Of a DNA stretch of 64,000 nt, positions 53,696 to 61,597 are shown piece after piece. The first letter of the stretch is position 1. Each line of letters starts with the position of its first letter. The notes beneath the pieces were generated by a model that saw only the letters and a list, made by a program, of their open reading frames with translations, had not been told where the DNA came from and searched no databases. Source of the stretch: Vibrio methylphosphonaticus (GTDB lineage: Bacteria; Pseudomonadota; Gammaproteobacteria; Enterobacterales; Vibrionaceae); the NCBI RefSeq assembly GCF_023634655.1, contig NZ_JAMKMS010000010.1:107244-171243 (forward strand), in the 5' to 3' direction. Made by a program: the position numbers and the translations under genes.

Positions 53696-54364
53696 ATGAA
53701 GCTTGAAACTCGTATTAGACAATCGATAACACATCGTAAAGATGCTGTTTTTTCACGTTCAGACTTAGCTTCGCTTGGTAGTCAATCTCAAGTTACTTTC
53801 GTTTTATCTAAGCTAGTTGATAATGGCGAGTTGTTGAGAATTTCACGAGGGTTTTATGCAAAAGCTCATTTTATGGGCGGAGAGGTAAAAACCTGTGCTC
53901 CTGCAGATCAAGTGGTTAGAGACACTTTGAAAAAGCTAGGCATACAATTGTACGGCAATGCAGCTAAAGAGCTAAAAAACGCCAAACCAAAGTCCACTTT
54001 AGTTGTTGAAACAAAGTCTTCGCGTACGGAAAGAGTTTTGAAGTTTAATGGTATAAAAATCATACTTAGAAGCCATAAGAAAAGTCAGAGTGATAAGAAC
54101 CGTGATGTGGAGTCGGTCGAGAGAATACCGAAAAAAAATATTAGAGAGTACGTGTTAGCACTGGCTAAGCTCCATAATGTTTTTTACACATACAGTTCAA
54201 TAGATCAATTTGCCGATTCGGTGACCTCATTGGCAGGAGATGAGGTTAAACATGATCAAGTTGAGGACTTACTAGTTGCATTAAAAAGAGCTGGAAAGCT
54301 ATCAATGCAACAAGTTGCTTCGTTATCAGTTAATTATCTAAGGGAACGTCATGCCAGTCTTTGA
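53696..54364 (+). CDS. AbiEi/DUF6088-like winged-helix protein, putative antitoxin
   Basis: This 222-residue basic protein has an N-terminal winged helix ('DAVFSRSDLASLGSQSQVTFVLSKLVDNGELLRISRGFYA' region) like AbiEi/DUF6088 antitoxins. A middle domain ('DTLKKLGIQLYGNAAKELKNAK') and a C-terminal helical part follow. ATG 53696 was chosen over GTG 53687. The stop overlaps the start of the Fic gene by 14 bp, so the two are co-translated, and the upstream DNA-binding partner is probably the autoregulating antitoxin. AbiEi normally pairs with a nucleotidyltransferase (AbiEii), so a Fic partner is unusual here. Confidence 0.72.
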   Translation: MKLETRIRQSITHRKDAVFSRSDLASLGSQSQVTFVLSKLVDNGELLRISRGFYAKAHFMGGEVKTCAPADQVVRDTLKKLGIQLYGNAAKELKNAKPKSTLVVETKSSRTERVLKFNGIKIILRSHKKSQSDKNRDVESVERIPKKNIREYVLALAKLHNVFYTYSSIDQFADSVTSLAGDEVKHDQVEDLLVALKRAGKLSMQQVASLSVNYLRERHASL

Positions 54365-55079
54365 CCCTTTTTTAGACTTTGAGGAAAACGGCTATTTACA
54401 AAATAGGTTCAAAGAAAAAGATCCTAATGTAATTAGAGAACTAGAGCATACGATGTTTCGTGCTGGTCTAGATGACGCATTAGAATACCTATCAAAAAGA
54501 GAAGAGATTGCATACAGTGACTTCCTAGAGGTCCATCGAATATTATTCTCAGAAATTTATCCATGGGCAGGTAAGGATAGAAATGAGTTAGTGCCTGATA
54601 AAGCTATATCTAAAGCGGGCGTTAAGTTTTGTCACCCTATGGAAATACAGCTTTCAATTGATTACGGGTTGCGGTTAGGTCAAGACAAAGAGTACATGCG
54701 GGCTAATCCGGGTGAAGTTATGGGCTTATTTGCCTATGGTCACCCTTTCCTAGACGGAAATGGTCGTACAATGTTGTTAATTCATACTGAGTTGTGTCAC
54801 CGAGCAGGTTTCTCGATAGAGTGGGAAAAAACGACGAAGTTTGAATACTTGACTGCCTTGAGTAAAGAGATTGAGAAGCCAAGAGATAAATCTTTAAACG
54901 CATATCTTTCTCAATTTATAAGCTCATCTAGAAATCGGGATTCATGGGGCGGTTCAATTAAAAGTATAAAAGGACTAGATGGTGTCGGTGAAACGAATAA
55001 TGTTGATGGCGATTATTCTGATGAACAGGTCTCTCGAGAGTATTTAGCGTATAAATTGGAACGAGAGCGAGTAGAGTAG
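54351..55079 (+). CDS. Fic/DOC-family protein, putative AMPylating toxin
   Basis: This 242-residue protein has a Fic core: 'FLEVHRILFSEIYPWAGKDRNE' and the active loop 'HPFLDGNGRTML'. His, Asp/Glu, Gly-Asn-Gly and the first Arg are kept, but the second Arg of HxFxxGNGRxxR is Leu. Fic enzymes transfer AMP or similar groups to proteins. Loss of that Arg, which contacts nucleotide phosphate, could change substrate (as in Doc) or activity. No inhibitory (S/T)xxxE(G/N) helix was found in it, so control by the upstream partner is likely. It is AT-rich relative to flanking ahpC genes. Confidence 0.85.
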   Translation: MPVFDPFLDFEENGYLQNRFKEKDPNVIRELEHTMFRAGLDDALEYLSKREEIAYSDFLEVHRILFSEIYPWAGKDRNELVPDKAISKAGVKFCHPMEIQLSIDYGLRLGQDKEYMRANPGEVMGLFAYGHPFLDGNGRTMLLIHTELCHRAGFSIEWEKTTKFEYLTALSKEIEKPRDKSLNAYLSQFISSSRNRDSWGGSIKSIKGLDGVGETNNVDGDYSDEQVSREYLAYKLERERVE

Positions 55080-55098
55080 CTGTTACTAAGTGCACCAT

Positions 55099-55146
55099 AA
55101 CAAATAAGGATTAAGCGCTACGAAGCCAGTGCTTAATCCGATTGTT
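55099..55146. terminator. Stem-loop after the Fic gene
   Basis: AACAA...GGATTAAGC, 14-base loop, GCTTAATCC...TTGTT forms a two-part stem 20 bp after the Fic stop. It lacks a T-run. The outer AACAA/TTGTT arms give it an outline like an integron attC site, but the core-site consensus is not met. Confidence 0.45.
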
Positions 55147-55249
55147 GAGCAAACCTGCCTCTATCTAAAATTTTACCAGTTGCCGTAGACCGCCTTACCA
55201 AGCGGCTTTCCAATACCTAAAGTTATCCGCATCTTGCTAAATTAGTTGA

Positions 55250-55444
55250 CCACTACAATCTTATTCATATAATTTTGATTCTCCTGAATTAGCACTTGGA
55301 AATCTGGTAGGGTTTCTTCAGGTGTATTGTGCACAACTTGTTAAATCATCACCAAAAATACATAAATGGTTCGATGAGTTTCAAGCATTGGATATTGAGA
55401 CACCGATGGCAGCAAGAACTACGGAAGATATTAAAAGGCAATGA
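55250..55444 (+). pseudogene. Remnant of a truncated gene
   Basis: A 64-codon open frame without a start codon reads like real protein ('SPELALGNLVGFLQVYCAQL', 'SSPKIHKWFDEFQALDIETP') and ends in TGA. In-frame stops lie just upstream. It appears to be the C-terminal end of a gene whose 5' part was lost, consistent with past insertions and deletions between the two ahpC copies. Family not recognised. Confidence 0.4.
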
Positions 55445-55516
55445 CAGCAACGCCATTAGCCATCGCCACTTAGTGGTAGGGCAGCCTAAAATTCGCTTCA
55501 CGCACAGCTGTCGATT

Positions 55517-55729
55517 ATGGCGGAGTTAGGTGACAGGGGCAACTTGAAGTCATTTATATTAGGTATTGCGATTGGTACAGCCTATTTAGGCTATGACGGA
55601 AATAGCCCCGCTAATCAGGACGTCATATCATTAATCACACACCGTGAACTGGTTAGTCGTAATATAGGTGTTGATGATAGACACAATCAAATCAGCTTTA
55701 CTTTTTCGATAGGCATTGCTGTCACCTAA
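55517..55729 (+). CDS. Possible small hypothetical ORF, low support
   Basis: A 70-codon frame ('MAELGDRGNLKSFILGIAIG') with a mildly hydrophobic start, ending just before a perfect hairpin. No ribosome site is evident and no family is recognised. It may be another gene remnant. Confidence 0.25.
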   Translation: MAELGDRGNLKSFILGIAIGTAYLGYDGNSPANQDVISLITHRELVSRNIGVDDRHNQISFTFSIGIAVT

Positions 55730-55733
55730 CAAA

Positions 55734-55760
55734 CGAGTAAGGCACGATTCGCCTTACTCG
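55734..55760. terminator. Perfect 10-bp hairpin
   Basis: CGAGTAAGGC, 7-base loop, GCCTTACTCG. No T-run on either side. It follows the weak ORF at 55517-55729. Confidence 0.45.
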
Positions 55761-56027
55761 AAGTAATCCATAAATATCTAAATTAGTAGATTCACTGACA
55801 CGGAATTGTCCAAAAATGAGTTTCAACGTGCGGAAAGTCACAATCGCAACAACGGCAGTATGATTAACGAAGCGGCTTGGAGAATAGTAAAGCCATTACG
55901 CATACTATTGAACTCATCGCACCTTGCTCAACTTAACCTCTAAGGTGAGCAAGATAGAATTTTTTGCTGATACTTCGGATGGGCTTGTTTATAAGGCGGG
56001 GCTATTGACATGAGTCATGTCAAAGGC

Positions 56028-56366
56028 TTACTTTTCTGTTAACGCAACACCATCGAATTGAATACCGGCCCAACCGTGTTGGATAAAGTTACGAATGTTG
56101 GCGTGATCGCTGCCATTGGGATTCTTTAAAACGTCATCACGATAGAATTGACCAAAACAGGCCAGCGTAGATGACTCACCTAATCCCTGTATCTGAGCAA
56201 AAGCAAAAATCTTACAAGACCCATTATTTTGGCCTGCTTGGTTTTCGGTTTCTCCGTTTACAAAGCTGACTGGGTTAAAATCAAAATGTTCGTCAATCAC
56301 TTGCATCGTCTGTTCAAACATGATTTCATTCGGCTTTGTCGCCAGCAACTCTAAAAATTTATCCAT
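56028..56366 (-). CDS. HopJ-family protein
   Basis: This 112-residue protein of the HopJ 'type III effector' family is in fact widespread in free-living gamma-proteobacteria. The hallmarks are 'FNPVSFVNGE', 'AGQNNGSCKIFAFAQIQGL' and 'TLACFGQFYRDDVLKNPNGSDHANIRNF', ending in 'GWAGIQFDG'. The ATG at 56366 follows GGGAGGAG. No secretion genes are near, so an effector role is doubtful; a housekeeping role is more likely. It lies between ahpC copy 2 and the toxin-antitoxin region. Confidence 0.88.
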   Translation of the reverse strand: MDKFLELLATKPNEIMFEQTMQVIDEHFDFNPVSFVNGETENQAGQNNGSCKIFAFAQIQGLGESSTLACFGQFYRDDVLKNPNGSDHANIRNFIQHGWAGIQFDGVALTEK

Positions 56367-56520
56367 ATTATCTCCTCCCTCTCTATTGATAAGAAACTGC
56401 ACTATATCATCAGATAAATATAAGGTGGCGATACAAAAGCAGAAAAACTTGTGACGGACAGTTACGATCTCGCCGCTAGCTTATCACTTGGAACAGCCCC
56501 TTTGCTTTGCCACAAAAGCA

Positions 56521-56554
56521 CACGCCCCAATTCGCTAGGCGATATTGGGGCGTG
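56521..56554. terminator. Hairpin after ahpC copy 2
   Basis: CACGCCCCAAT pairs with ATTGGGGCGTG around a short loop, about 70 bp after the ahpC stop. It resembles the hairpin behind copy 1. Confidence 0.65.
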
Positions 56555-56622
56555 TAACCGGCTCAAACTTCCGTTTAAACTCATTATTAGTTAGTTGGTA
56601 TTCGCTAACTTAAGATGCTCGC

Positions 56623-57180
56623 TTAGATTTTGCCAACTAGGTCTAGGGATGGTGCTAATGTCGCTTCACCTTCTTTCCATTTTGCTGGGCAAACTTCACC
56701 AGGGTTAGCCGCTACGTATTGCGCTGCTTTGACTTTACGCATTAGGTCTTCGGCGTCGCGGCCAATGCCTTCAGCTGTGATTTCCATGGCTTGAATCACG
56801 CCTTCTGGGTCAATTAAGAACGTTGCACGGTCTGCAAGACCTTGGCCTTCACGCATCACACCGAAGTTGTTGGTGATGTTGCCTGTTTGGTCGCCCAGCA
56901 TGTAGTAATTGATTTTGCCAATAGTGTCTGAACTATCGTGCCATGCTTTGTGAGTGAAGTGAGTATCTGTTGATACTGAGTACACTTCTACGCCACGTGC
57001 TTGAAGCTCTGCGTAATGGTCTGCAAGGTCACCCAGCTCTGTTGGACATACAAATGTGAAATCTGCTGGGTAGAAGAAGAAGACTGCCCACTTACCTTTC
57101 ACGTCTTGCTCGGTGATTTCTACGAAGTCGCCTTGTTTGAATGCGGTTGCTGAAAATGGCTTGATAGTCGTGTTAATCAT
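56623..57180 (-). CDS. ahpC: Peroxiredoxin AhpC, copy 2
   Basis: This 185-residue 2-Cys peroxiredoxin is identical to copy 1 at all but one position (Ala instead of Ser in 'AELQARG'). Scattered synonymous differences show the DNA copies are not brand new. Promoter sequence and the OxyR-type box are also duplicated. Unlike copy 1 it has no ahpF behind it, so it adds AhpC alone, reduced by the shared AhpF. Both catalytic cysteines are intact. Confidence 0.97.
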   Translation of the reverse strand: MINTTIKPFSATAFKQGDFVEITEQDVKGKWAVFFFYPADFTFVCPTELGDLADHYAELQARGVEVYSVSTDTHFTHKAWHDSSDTIGKINYYMLGDQTGNITNNFGVMREGQGLADRATFLIDPEGVIQAMEITAEGIGRDAEDLMRKVKAAQYVAANPGEVCPAKWKEGEATLAPSLDLVGKI

Positions 57181-57285
57181 AATGTCGTTCTCTCTTAACG
57201 TGTTCTTTTTTAGAAGGTTAAGCGCTGTTTTGCGCCGATGGAGGTATATTGCAACATCGGAGAGTTTTAGGAAATTCGTCTGTTC

Positions 57286-57311
57286 CTATCTATTTAATAG
57301 GTCATTCCTAT
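57286..57311. promoter_or_regulatory. OxyR-type box of ahpC copy 2
   Basis: CTAT-N7-ATAG-N7-CTAT with exact spacing, at the same distance from the start codon as in copy 1. The second 7-base spacer differs between copies while the contact words are kept, which suggests selection on the site. Confidence 0.7.
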
Positions 57312-57946
57312 CAAACGTAACCATGCGTTATTTAAAAGTCAGTCGACGACAGTTTTTGACCGATTCAAACTCTGACAAACCAGAAACATACTGCTAACTA
57401 CAGGACTCAGCACACAGCTGCCCAATAGTGGCTTTGCTTAATCTGGAAGCGTAAATCAATTCCATGCCGGTGTGACACGAACAGTAGCCGCCCATTGACC
57501 GCCGTAAGCAGGAGGTGAACTTAGGCAAAGAGCGTCTTTGTCTACAGAGGAAAGTAGACTTGATAAAACAAGCAAACGTCTACCAAAAATAGCCACATGC
57601 TTGTTTACACTAAAAGCACACAACAAAGATGCAATCTAAGTTTGTAAGTATCATACTATTTATACCTCTTTAGTCTAATTCTTCAAACTGAACGATCCCG
57701 ATAAGATCTAAGCACTACTCACAAAGTAGCCGATCATCCTATAGAGAATTCAACCGGAAACTCAGCCCTCTGGTTTTGATTACTATCTTTATATTCCGCA
57801 GCGCTCACCCGCTGCGTTTTTTTTGCCCTTCGAAAGCCCTGTGGTAAACCAATACGCGAGGCTTGGCATCACTAATCCTATAGCTAATCCTGTAAAGCCC
57901 CCGAAACCAATTACCTCATGCCATGCCATGCCTAAAAACGTAAATT
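57312..57946. other. 635-bp gap after ahpC copy 2
   Basis: No protein gene is supported. The region carries a rightward-only terminator at 57797-57824 with no annotated rightward gene before it. A small RNA on the plus strand is possible; no promoter was convincingly placed. Confidence 0.4.
57797..57824 (+). terminator. Orphan rightward terminator
   Basis: CGCAGCG, 6-base loop, CGCTGCG and then eight T. It points rightward, whereas both flanking genes (ahpC copy 2 and the glycosylase) are leftward, so the RNA it ends is unidentified. Confidence 0.8.
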
Positions 57947-59104
57947 TTATGGCGTTATCCGCACTATTTTGAACGTGCGACAGCCATTAAAGCGAGCAAA
58001 TTGCTGCAGTTCTAATTCTAGCGCCTCCATAAATACTGCGGTTTCTTTCAACGTTAACTCTAGAGCCAAATGCAACACTTCAAGGATCTCCGTTGCTTTG
58101 TTGACCTTACAGTCCACTCTTGCCACCAGCTCCCCAGCCCACAATATCGGTAAACAAAAGTAACCAAACTGGCGTTTTTGTTTTGGTACGTAACACTCAA
58201 GAAGATAGTCAAAATTAAATAAGGCTTTAATACGCTTACGTTGAATAATGCAATTATCGAAGGGGGATAGAATAACAGCCTTGGCTCGTGATAGTGGCTG
58301 ATTCAGCAAGGAAAGAGCAGAAGATAGTGCAACATAACGATCCCCTTCAACATTCACGACAAGGAGCTCCCCGTCTTCAATCATGGCATCAACCACACCA
58401 CTCACCGCCGTATTTAACCCTTTGAGTAGATAGGTCATTTCGCTCACCCGCCCAAGACCATTGGCCTGCAAATATTGCATCACTAAAAAGCGGGCATAGT
58501 CATACTCGGAAGGGACATTAACATCCGAGTCAGCCGGAATAACGCGTTCAGTTAAATCATAAACCTTATGAAAATTATGGCGCGCCGTCACCATAAGATC
58601 GCCTTGCATAAACAAACACTCTAATGCCTGCTTAGTGGGTTTACTGCCCCACCCTTTTTTACTGTGACGGGCCCCAGAGAAATCCTTTGCCATTAATGGA
58701 CCTTCAGTTCTAATTCTCTCGTGAACCTGCTGCATTAACTCACGGTCATCACGATACCAATGACGTAATCGTCCTTCCTTAAAGGCGAGTTTACGGAACA
58801 AACTAAAGCGATAATCACGTATAGGTAAGTATGCGGCGGCATGGGACCAATACTCAAAGATATCTCGTGTTTTTGTTAGGTGATCAATGTGCTCTGGCTG
58901 GTAACGTCGGTTTCTATTCCATAAAGTATGATGATGGGCGCGTTGAACAACCGATATCGTATCAATCTGCACATAGCCTAAATGTTCAATCGCAGACAAG
59001 GTGGCGTGGTGGGCGGTGCCTTTTTGCTGCTTCGAAGGTAATTGCTGTGACAATAACACCAGTTTTCTTGCTTCTGGCATCGATAGTGCCTGCGAATTTG
59101 CCAT
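57947..59104 (-). CDS. YcaQ/AlkX-type winged-helix DNA glycosylase
   Basis: This 385-residue HTH_42 family protein has the motif 'LGYVQIDTISVVQRAHHHTL' near residue 50 carrying Gln-Ile-Asp. This is the QxD form seen in E. coli YcaQ (AlkX), which unhooks DNA interstrand crosslinks, rather than the QxQ of AlkZ. Other family marks are 'FEYWSHAAAYLPIRDYRF' and 'LLECYVPKQKRQFGYFCLPI'. AAAGGGAG precedes the ATG. It acts alone in repair of alkylation and crosslink damage. Confidence 0.88.
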   Translation of the reverse strand: MANSQALSMPEARKLVLLSQQLPSKQQKGTAHHATLSAIEHLGYVQIDTISVVQRAHHHTLWNRNRRYQPEHIDHLTKTRDIFEYWSHAAAYLPIRDYRFSLFRKLAFKEGRLRHWYRDDRELMQQVHERIRTEGPLMAKDFSGARHSKKGWGSKPTKQALECLFMQGDLMVTARHNFHKVYDLTERVIPADSDVNVPSEYDYARFLVMQYLQANGLGRVSEMTYLLKGLNTAVSGVVDAMIEDGELLVVNVEGDRYVALSSALSLLNQPLSRAKAVILSPFDNCIIQRKRIKALFNFDYLLECYVPKQKRQFGYFCLPILWAGELVARVDCKVNKATEILEVLHLALELTLKETAVFMEALELELQQFARFNGCRTFKIVRITP

Positions 59105-59168
59105 GCATACTCCCTTTATAGCGCGCTTTGAGCATAGGCGCTCAACTCATTAGAATCGCTACTTGTCA

Positions 59169-59951
59169 TTATTGACGACGACCCGTTGTCAAAAAATGAA
59201 CCCAATCCAGACGTCCTTGAGCGCGGGCGGCCTCAACGGCTTTCGAGACATCATAGGCCACTTTATTGAATGACACATCCCAGCTTCCCTCTGTGGTTTG
59301 CGAAATTACCGCATAAGAGGCCATAGGCGAATACGTTTCCATTGCGTGTGGGAACGGTTCATCATCTTCATAAGCCGGTAAACCTACGCTTCCTGGGTTG
59401 ACGATACATTGCCCAGTCGATACTTGAACACAGCGAGGTAAATGTGTGTGCCCGCAAAGAACGATAGGGGCCGTGATACCCGCCAATAGATCAATAATTT
59501 CGGCATCTTCGCGAACCACGGCTCGTCCAGAAGAGGCATCCTCTAAAAGATAAGTCAGGTCATCACTAGGCGTACCGTGACACGCATAAATATCAGCAGG
59601 TAATGAAAGTGGCCGAGAGTCGGGTAAAACACGAGAATCGAAAGGAAGTTGCCTCATCCAAGTAAGGGGTTCTGCCCCTAGATCTTGCAAGATAAACGGC
59701 ATCGTAGGATTAGATTGCACGTCACTGTGCGTGGCTTGATAGATCTGTCTATCTTGGTTACCGCAAATTGTCAGTGCGTTCAATGTCCGTAAATATTCAT
59801 ACGTTTCACGAGGCGCGATAGGCCCATAAAGTATATCGCCCAAGTTAATAAAATCATTGACTCCTTTTGCGCGAGCATCGGCGACCACCGCTTTTAAGGC
59901 ATACACATTACTGTGAATGTCTGAGATCACTGCAAATTTTTTCAACAACAC
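59169..59951 (-). CDS. Calcineurin-like metallophosphoesterase
   Basis: This protein of about 258-260 residues has the metal motifs 'AVISDIHSNVYALKAVV' (DxH), 'INLGDILYGP' (GD), 'CGNQDRQIY' (GNxD variant of GNHD), 'ACHGTPSD' and 'LCGHTHLPRCV' (GHTH). It is YfcE-like with a short C-terminal beta part. The exact start is unclear: GTG 59951 or one of two TTG codons just after it, with AAGGAG only a few bases upstream. The substrate may be phosphodiesters or nucleotides; not assigned. Confidence 0.88.
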   Translation of the reverse strand: MLLKKFAVISDIHSNVYALKAVVADARAKGVNDFINLGDILYGPIAPRETYEYLRTLNALTICGNQDRQIYQATHSDVQSNPTMPFILQDLGAEPLTWMRQLPFDSRVLPDSRPLSLPADIYACHGTPSDDLTYLLEDASSGRAVVREDAEIIDLLAGITAPIVLCGHTHLPRCVQVSTGQCIVNPGSVGLPAYEDDEPFPHAMETYSPMASYAVISQTTEGSWDVSFNKVAYDVSKAVEAARAQGRLDWVHFLTTGRRQ

Positions 59952-59985
59952 ACTCCTTGTGTTTTTGCGCCTACCTTAGCGCGAA

Positions 59986-60261
59986 CTATTCAGTTTGGTC
60001 AGAGTTCAACATACGACTGACTTTATGTCCGCAAGCAAAGCTCACGACGGCAATGGTGACAAAGCTCATCACGGCATAAGCACTACCGACCCACTTCGAC
60101 ACGCCAAATCCCCAAACGAAACTAAAGACCAAGCCGTTAAACGCCTCTGGGATCCATTGGTAAATAGGGAACTGAGAGCCCTCTACAATAAAAAAGACAC
60201 TCAAAAACAGGGCGATCAGTGCGAAAAGCCCACCCACGATATTATGACGATGAATACTCAC
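59986..60261 (-). CDS. Small inner-membrane protein, 91 residues
   Basis: Three hydrophobic stretches (about residues 9-27, 37-55 and 60-78) with a short polar C-terminus. The GTG start follows AAAGGGGAACGG. No family recognised. It precedes the phosphoesterase by 35 bp on the same strand and may be in one operon with it. Confidence 0.7.
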   Translation of the reverse strand: MSIHRHNIVGGLFALIALFLSVFFIVEGSQFPIYQWIPEAFNGLVFSFVWGFGVSKWVGSAYAVMSFVTIAVVSFACGHKVSRMLNSDQTE

Positions 60262-60481
60262 CCGTTCCCCTTTCGAATCTGTCGTTTTATCAAAAATTTC
60301 ATAGGAGACAGTCTACTCTGAGATACGCCATTGCTCAAAAATAACTATCCACTTTCGAGAGTTAGAATAATAAAGCGGGTGAGTGTGAATAATAAAATGG
60401 GTTGGGTATCAATAATCCCTTGGTTTGCACCAGCTAACCTGAGACAATCGCCGATGGAATTCTTATATCAAACGGTTCATT

Positions 60482-60721
60482 ATGAAACTTTTAGTTCGCA
60501 ACCTAGCGCGCACCACGACAGAGCATGAAATTCGTGTTCTTTTTTCAGAACATGGCTCTGTGGGCGAATGCACACTCGTTCTAGACCAAGAAACAGGTCA
60601 GTCTAAGGGCTTTGCTTTTGTTGAAATGCCAAACGACGATGAAGCTAAAGCAGCTATCGCGGCACTGAACCTTAGCGACGTTGCCAAAAGCAAAATCCGA
60701 GTAAAACGCGCAGAAGGTTAA
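60482..60721 (+). CDS. Single-RRM RNA-binding protein
   Basis: This 79-residue protein is one RNA recognition motif, with RNP2 'LLVRNLA' and RNP1 'KGFAFVEM' carrying the aromatic RNA contacts. Similar proteins occur in Vibrio, Shewanella and cyanobacteria, often cold-induced. No Shine-Dalgarno sequence precedes the ATG and the 5' leader is long, so translation may depend on leader structure. A strong terminator follows. Confidence 0.93.
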   Translation: MKLLVRNLARTTTEHEIRVLFSEHGSVGECTLVLDQETGQSKGFAFVEMPNDDEAKAAIAALNLSDVAKSKIRVKRAEG

Positions 60722-60789
60722 GCTTAACGCTTTGTCTCGCTAGCCTTAGCCATGAGACGACATTAACGTTAGCATGCTACGACGCAAAG

Positions 60790-60830
60790 AAAAGCCAGTC
60801 ATTATGAAATTAAAATGACTGGCTTTTTTA
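60790..60830. terminator. Terminator after the RRM gene
   Basis: AAAAGCCAGTCATT, loop, AATGACTGGCTTTTTT: a near-perfect 14-bp stem with T-run, about 70 bp after the stop. Confidence 0.88.
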
Positions 60831-61055
60831 TTGAATATCGAAAGCTAAAACGCGCATTACTTGATCGTGTGTTAACTCGCTCCGTAGCGAGTGTAAGCCG
60901 TTAAAATTCGACTGTGTACAGAACTAAAAATATAGAGATGATAGCGTCGGCAAGAAGTCAGACCCGACACTGTAGAAATGAAGGACGCTCGTAATTTAGC
61001 TCACTAAAACCACCCGCATTTACAACAATAATAAGTAACCTAGAGAAACTCATTA
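60831..61055. other. Gap without recognised features
   Basis: Only short open frames and no hairpin with a T-run. It separates the RRM terminator from the end of a leftward hypothetical gene. Confidence 0.4.
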
Positions 61056-61370
61056 CTACTCAGCAGGAAGAACTACCGCCTCATTTGTAACAGGCGCTAA
61101 CGTCCTCTTATGGGTAATTCGCTCAGCATCGTAAAGCATATAACCACTAAAACCTTCAGTACCATTAACCTGGGTAATCACTATAGTGCCTTTAAATCCA
61201 AGCTTGCTCAGCCGCATTACCAATAGTTCCGGAGCTTGTTCAAAGACAACATTTAAAAACGGTAAGTACTCATCTAATACCGAACCGTTTTGGTTAAATA
61301 TTTCCATCGCTTGAGCGAGGTGGTCACTATCAGTAAGTTCAATGATTTCAGCAATTCGTTCCAACAACAT
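61056..61370 (-). CDS. Hypothetical protein, 104 residues
   Basis: An acidic, soluble protein with an N-terminal helical half ('LLERIAEIIELTDSDHLAQAM') and a C-terminal beta-like half ('KGTIVITQVNGTEGFSGYML'). No recognised family or signal peptide. The length and amphipathic pattern make it a credible gene. It stands alone between the RRM gene and the chemoreceptor. Confidence 0.6.
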   Translation of the reverse strand: MLLERIAEIIELTDSDHLAQAMEIFNQNGSVLDEYLPFLNVVFEQAPELLVMRLSKLGFKGTIVITQVNGTEGFSGYMLYDAERITHKRTLAPVTNEAVVLPAE

Positions 61371-61597
61371 CTACTATTCAATTCCATTTTAATCAGGCAT
61401 TTACATCATAGTCTCGGATGTTACCCCATTCAGACTGATAGGTTAACTGTATTAGATCAATTTGCATTCATTACCTATTGAAAAACATCAAGTAAACAAG
61501 ACGCGCGCAATCACCATGACTATCACTTTCGCACCGATATTAGGCATTAGGCTTGTAAAAACGATAGGGTCGCGAAACATTAGGAATGAAAATGCGG

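Noticed and set aside
55099..55146. Possible integron attC site after the Fic gene
   Set aside because: The outline is attC-like (AACAA...TTGTT around a stem) and GTTGAGC fits one core site, but the partner core RYYYAAC is missing, no integrase is present and no second site was found.
55524..55735. GTTAGGT...ACCTAAC pair as an attC-like element
   Set aside because: The two words are in the reverse order of attC core sites and enclose a reading frame rather than a stem.
56028..56366. Type III secretion effector (HopJ) as a virulence factor
   Set aside because: The family name is historical; no secretion system genes are near and the family is common in free-living marine bacteria.
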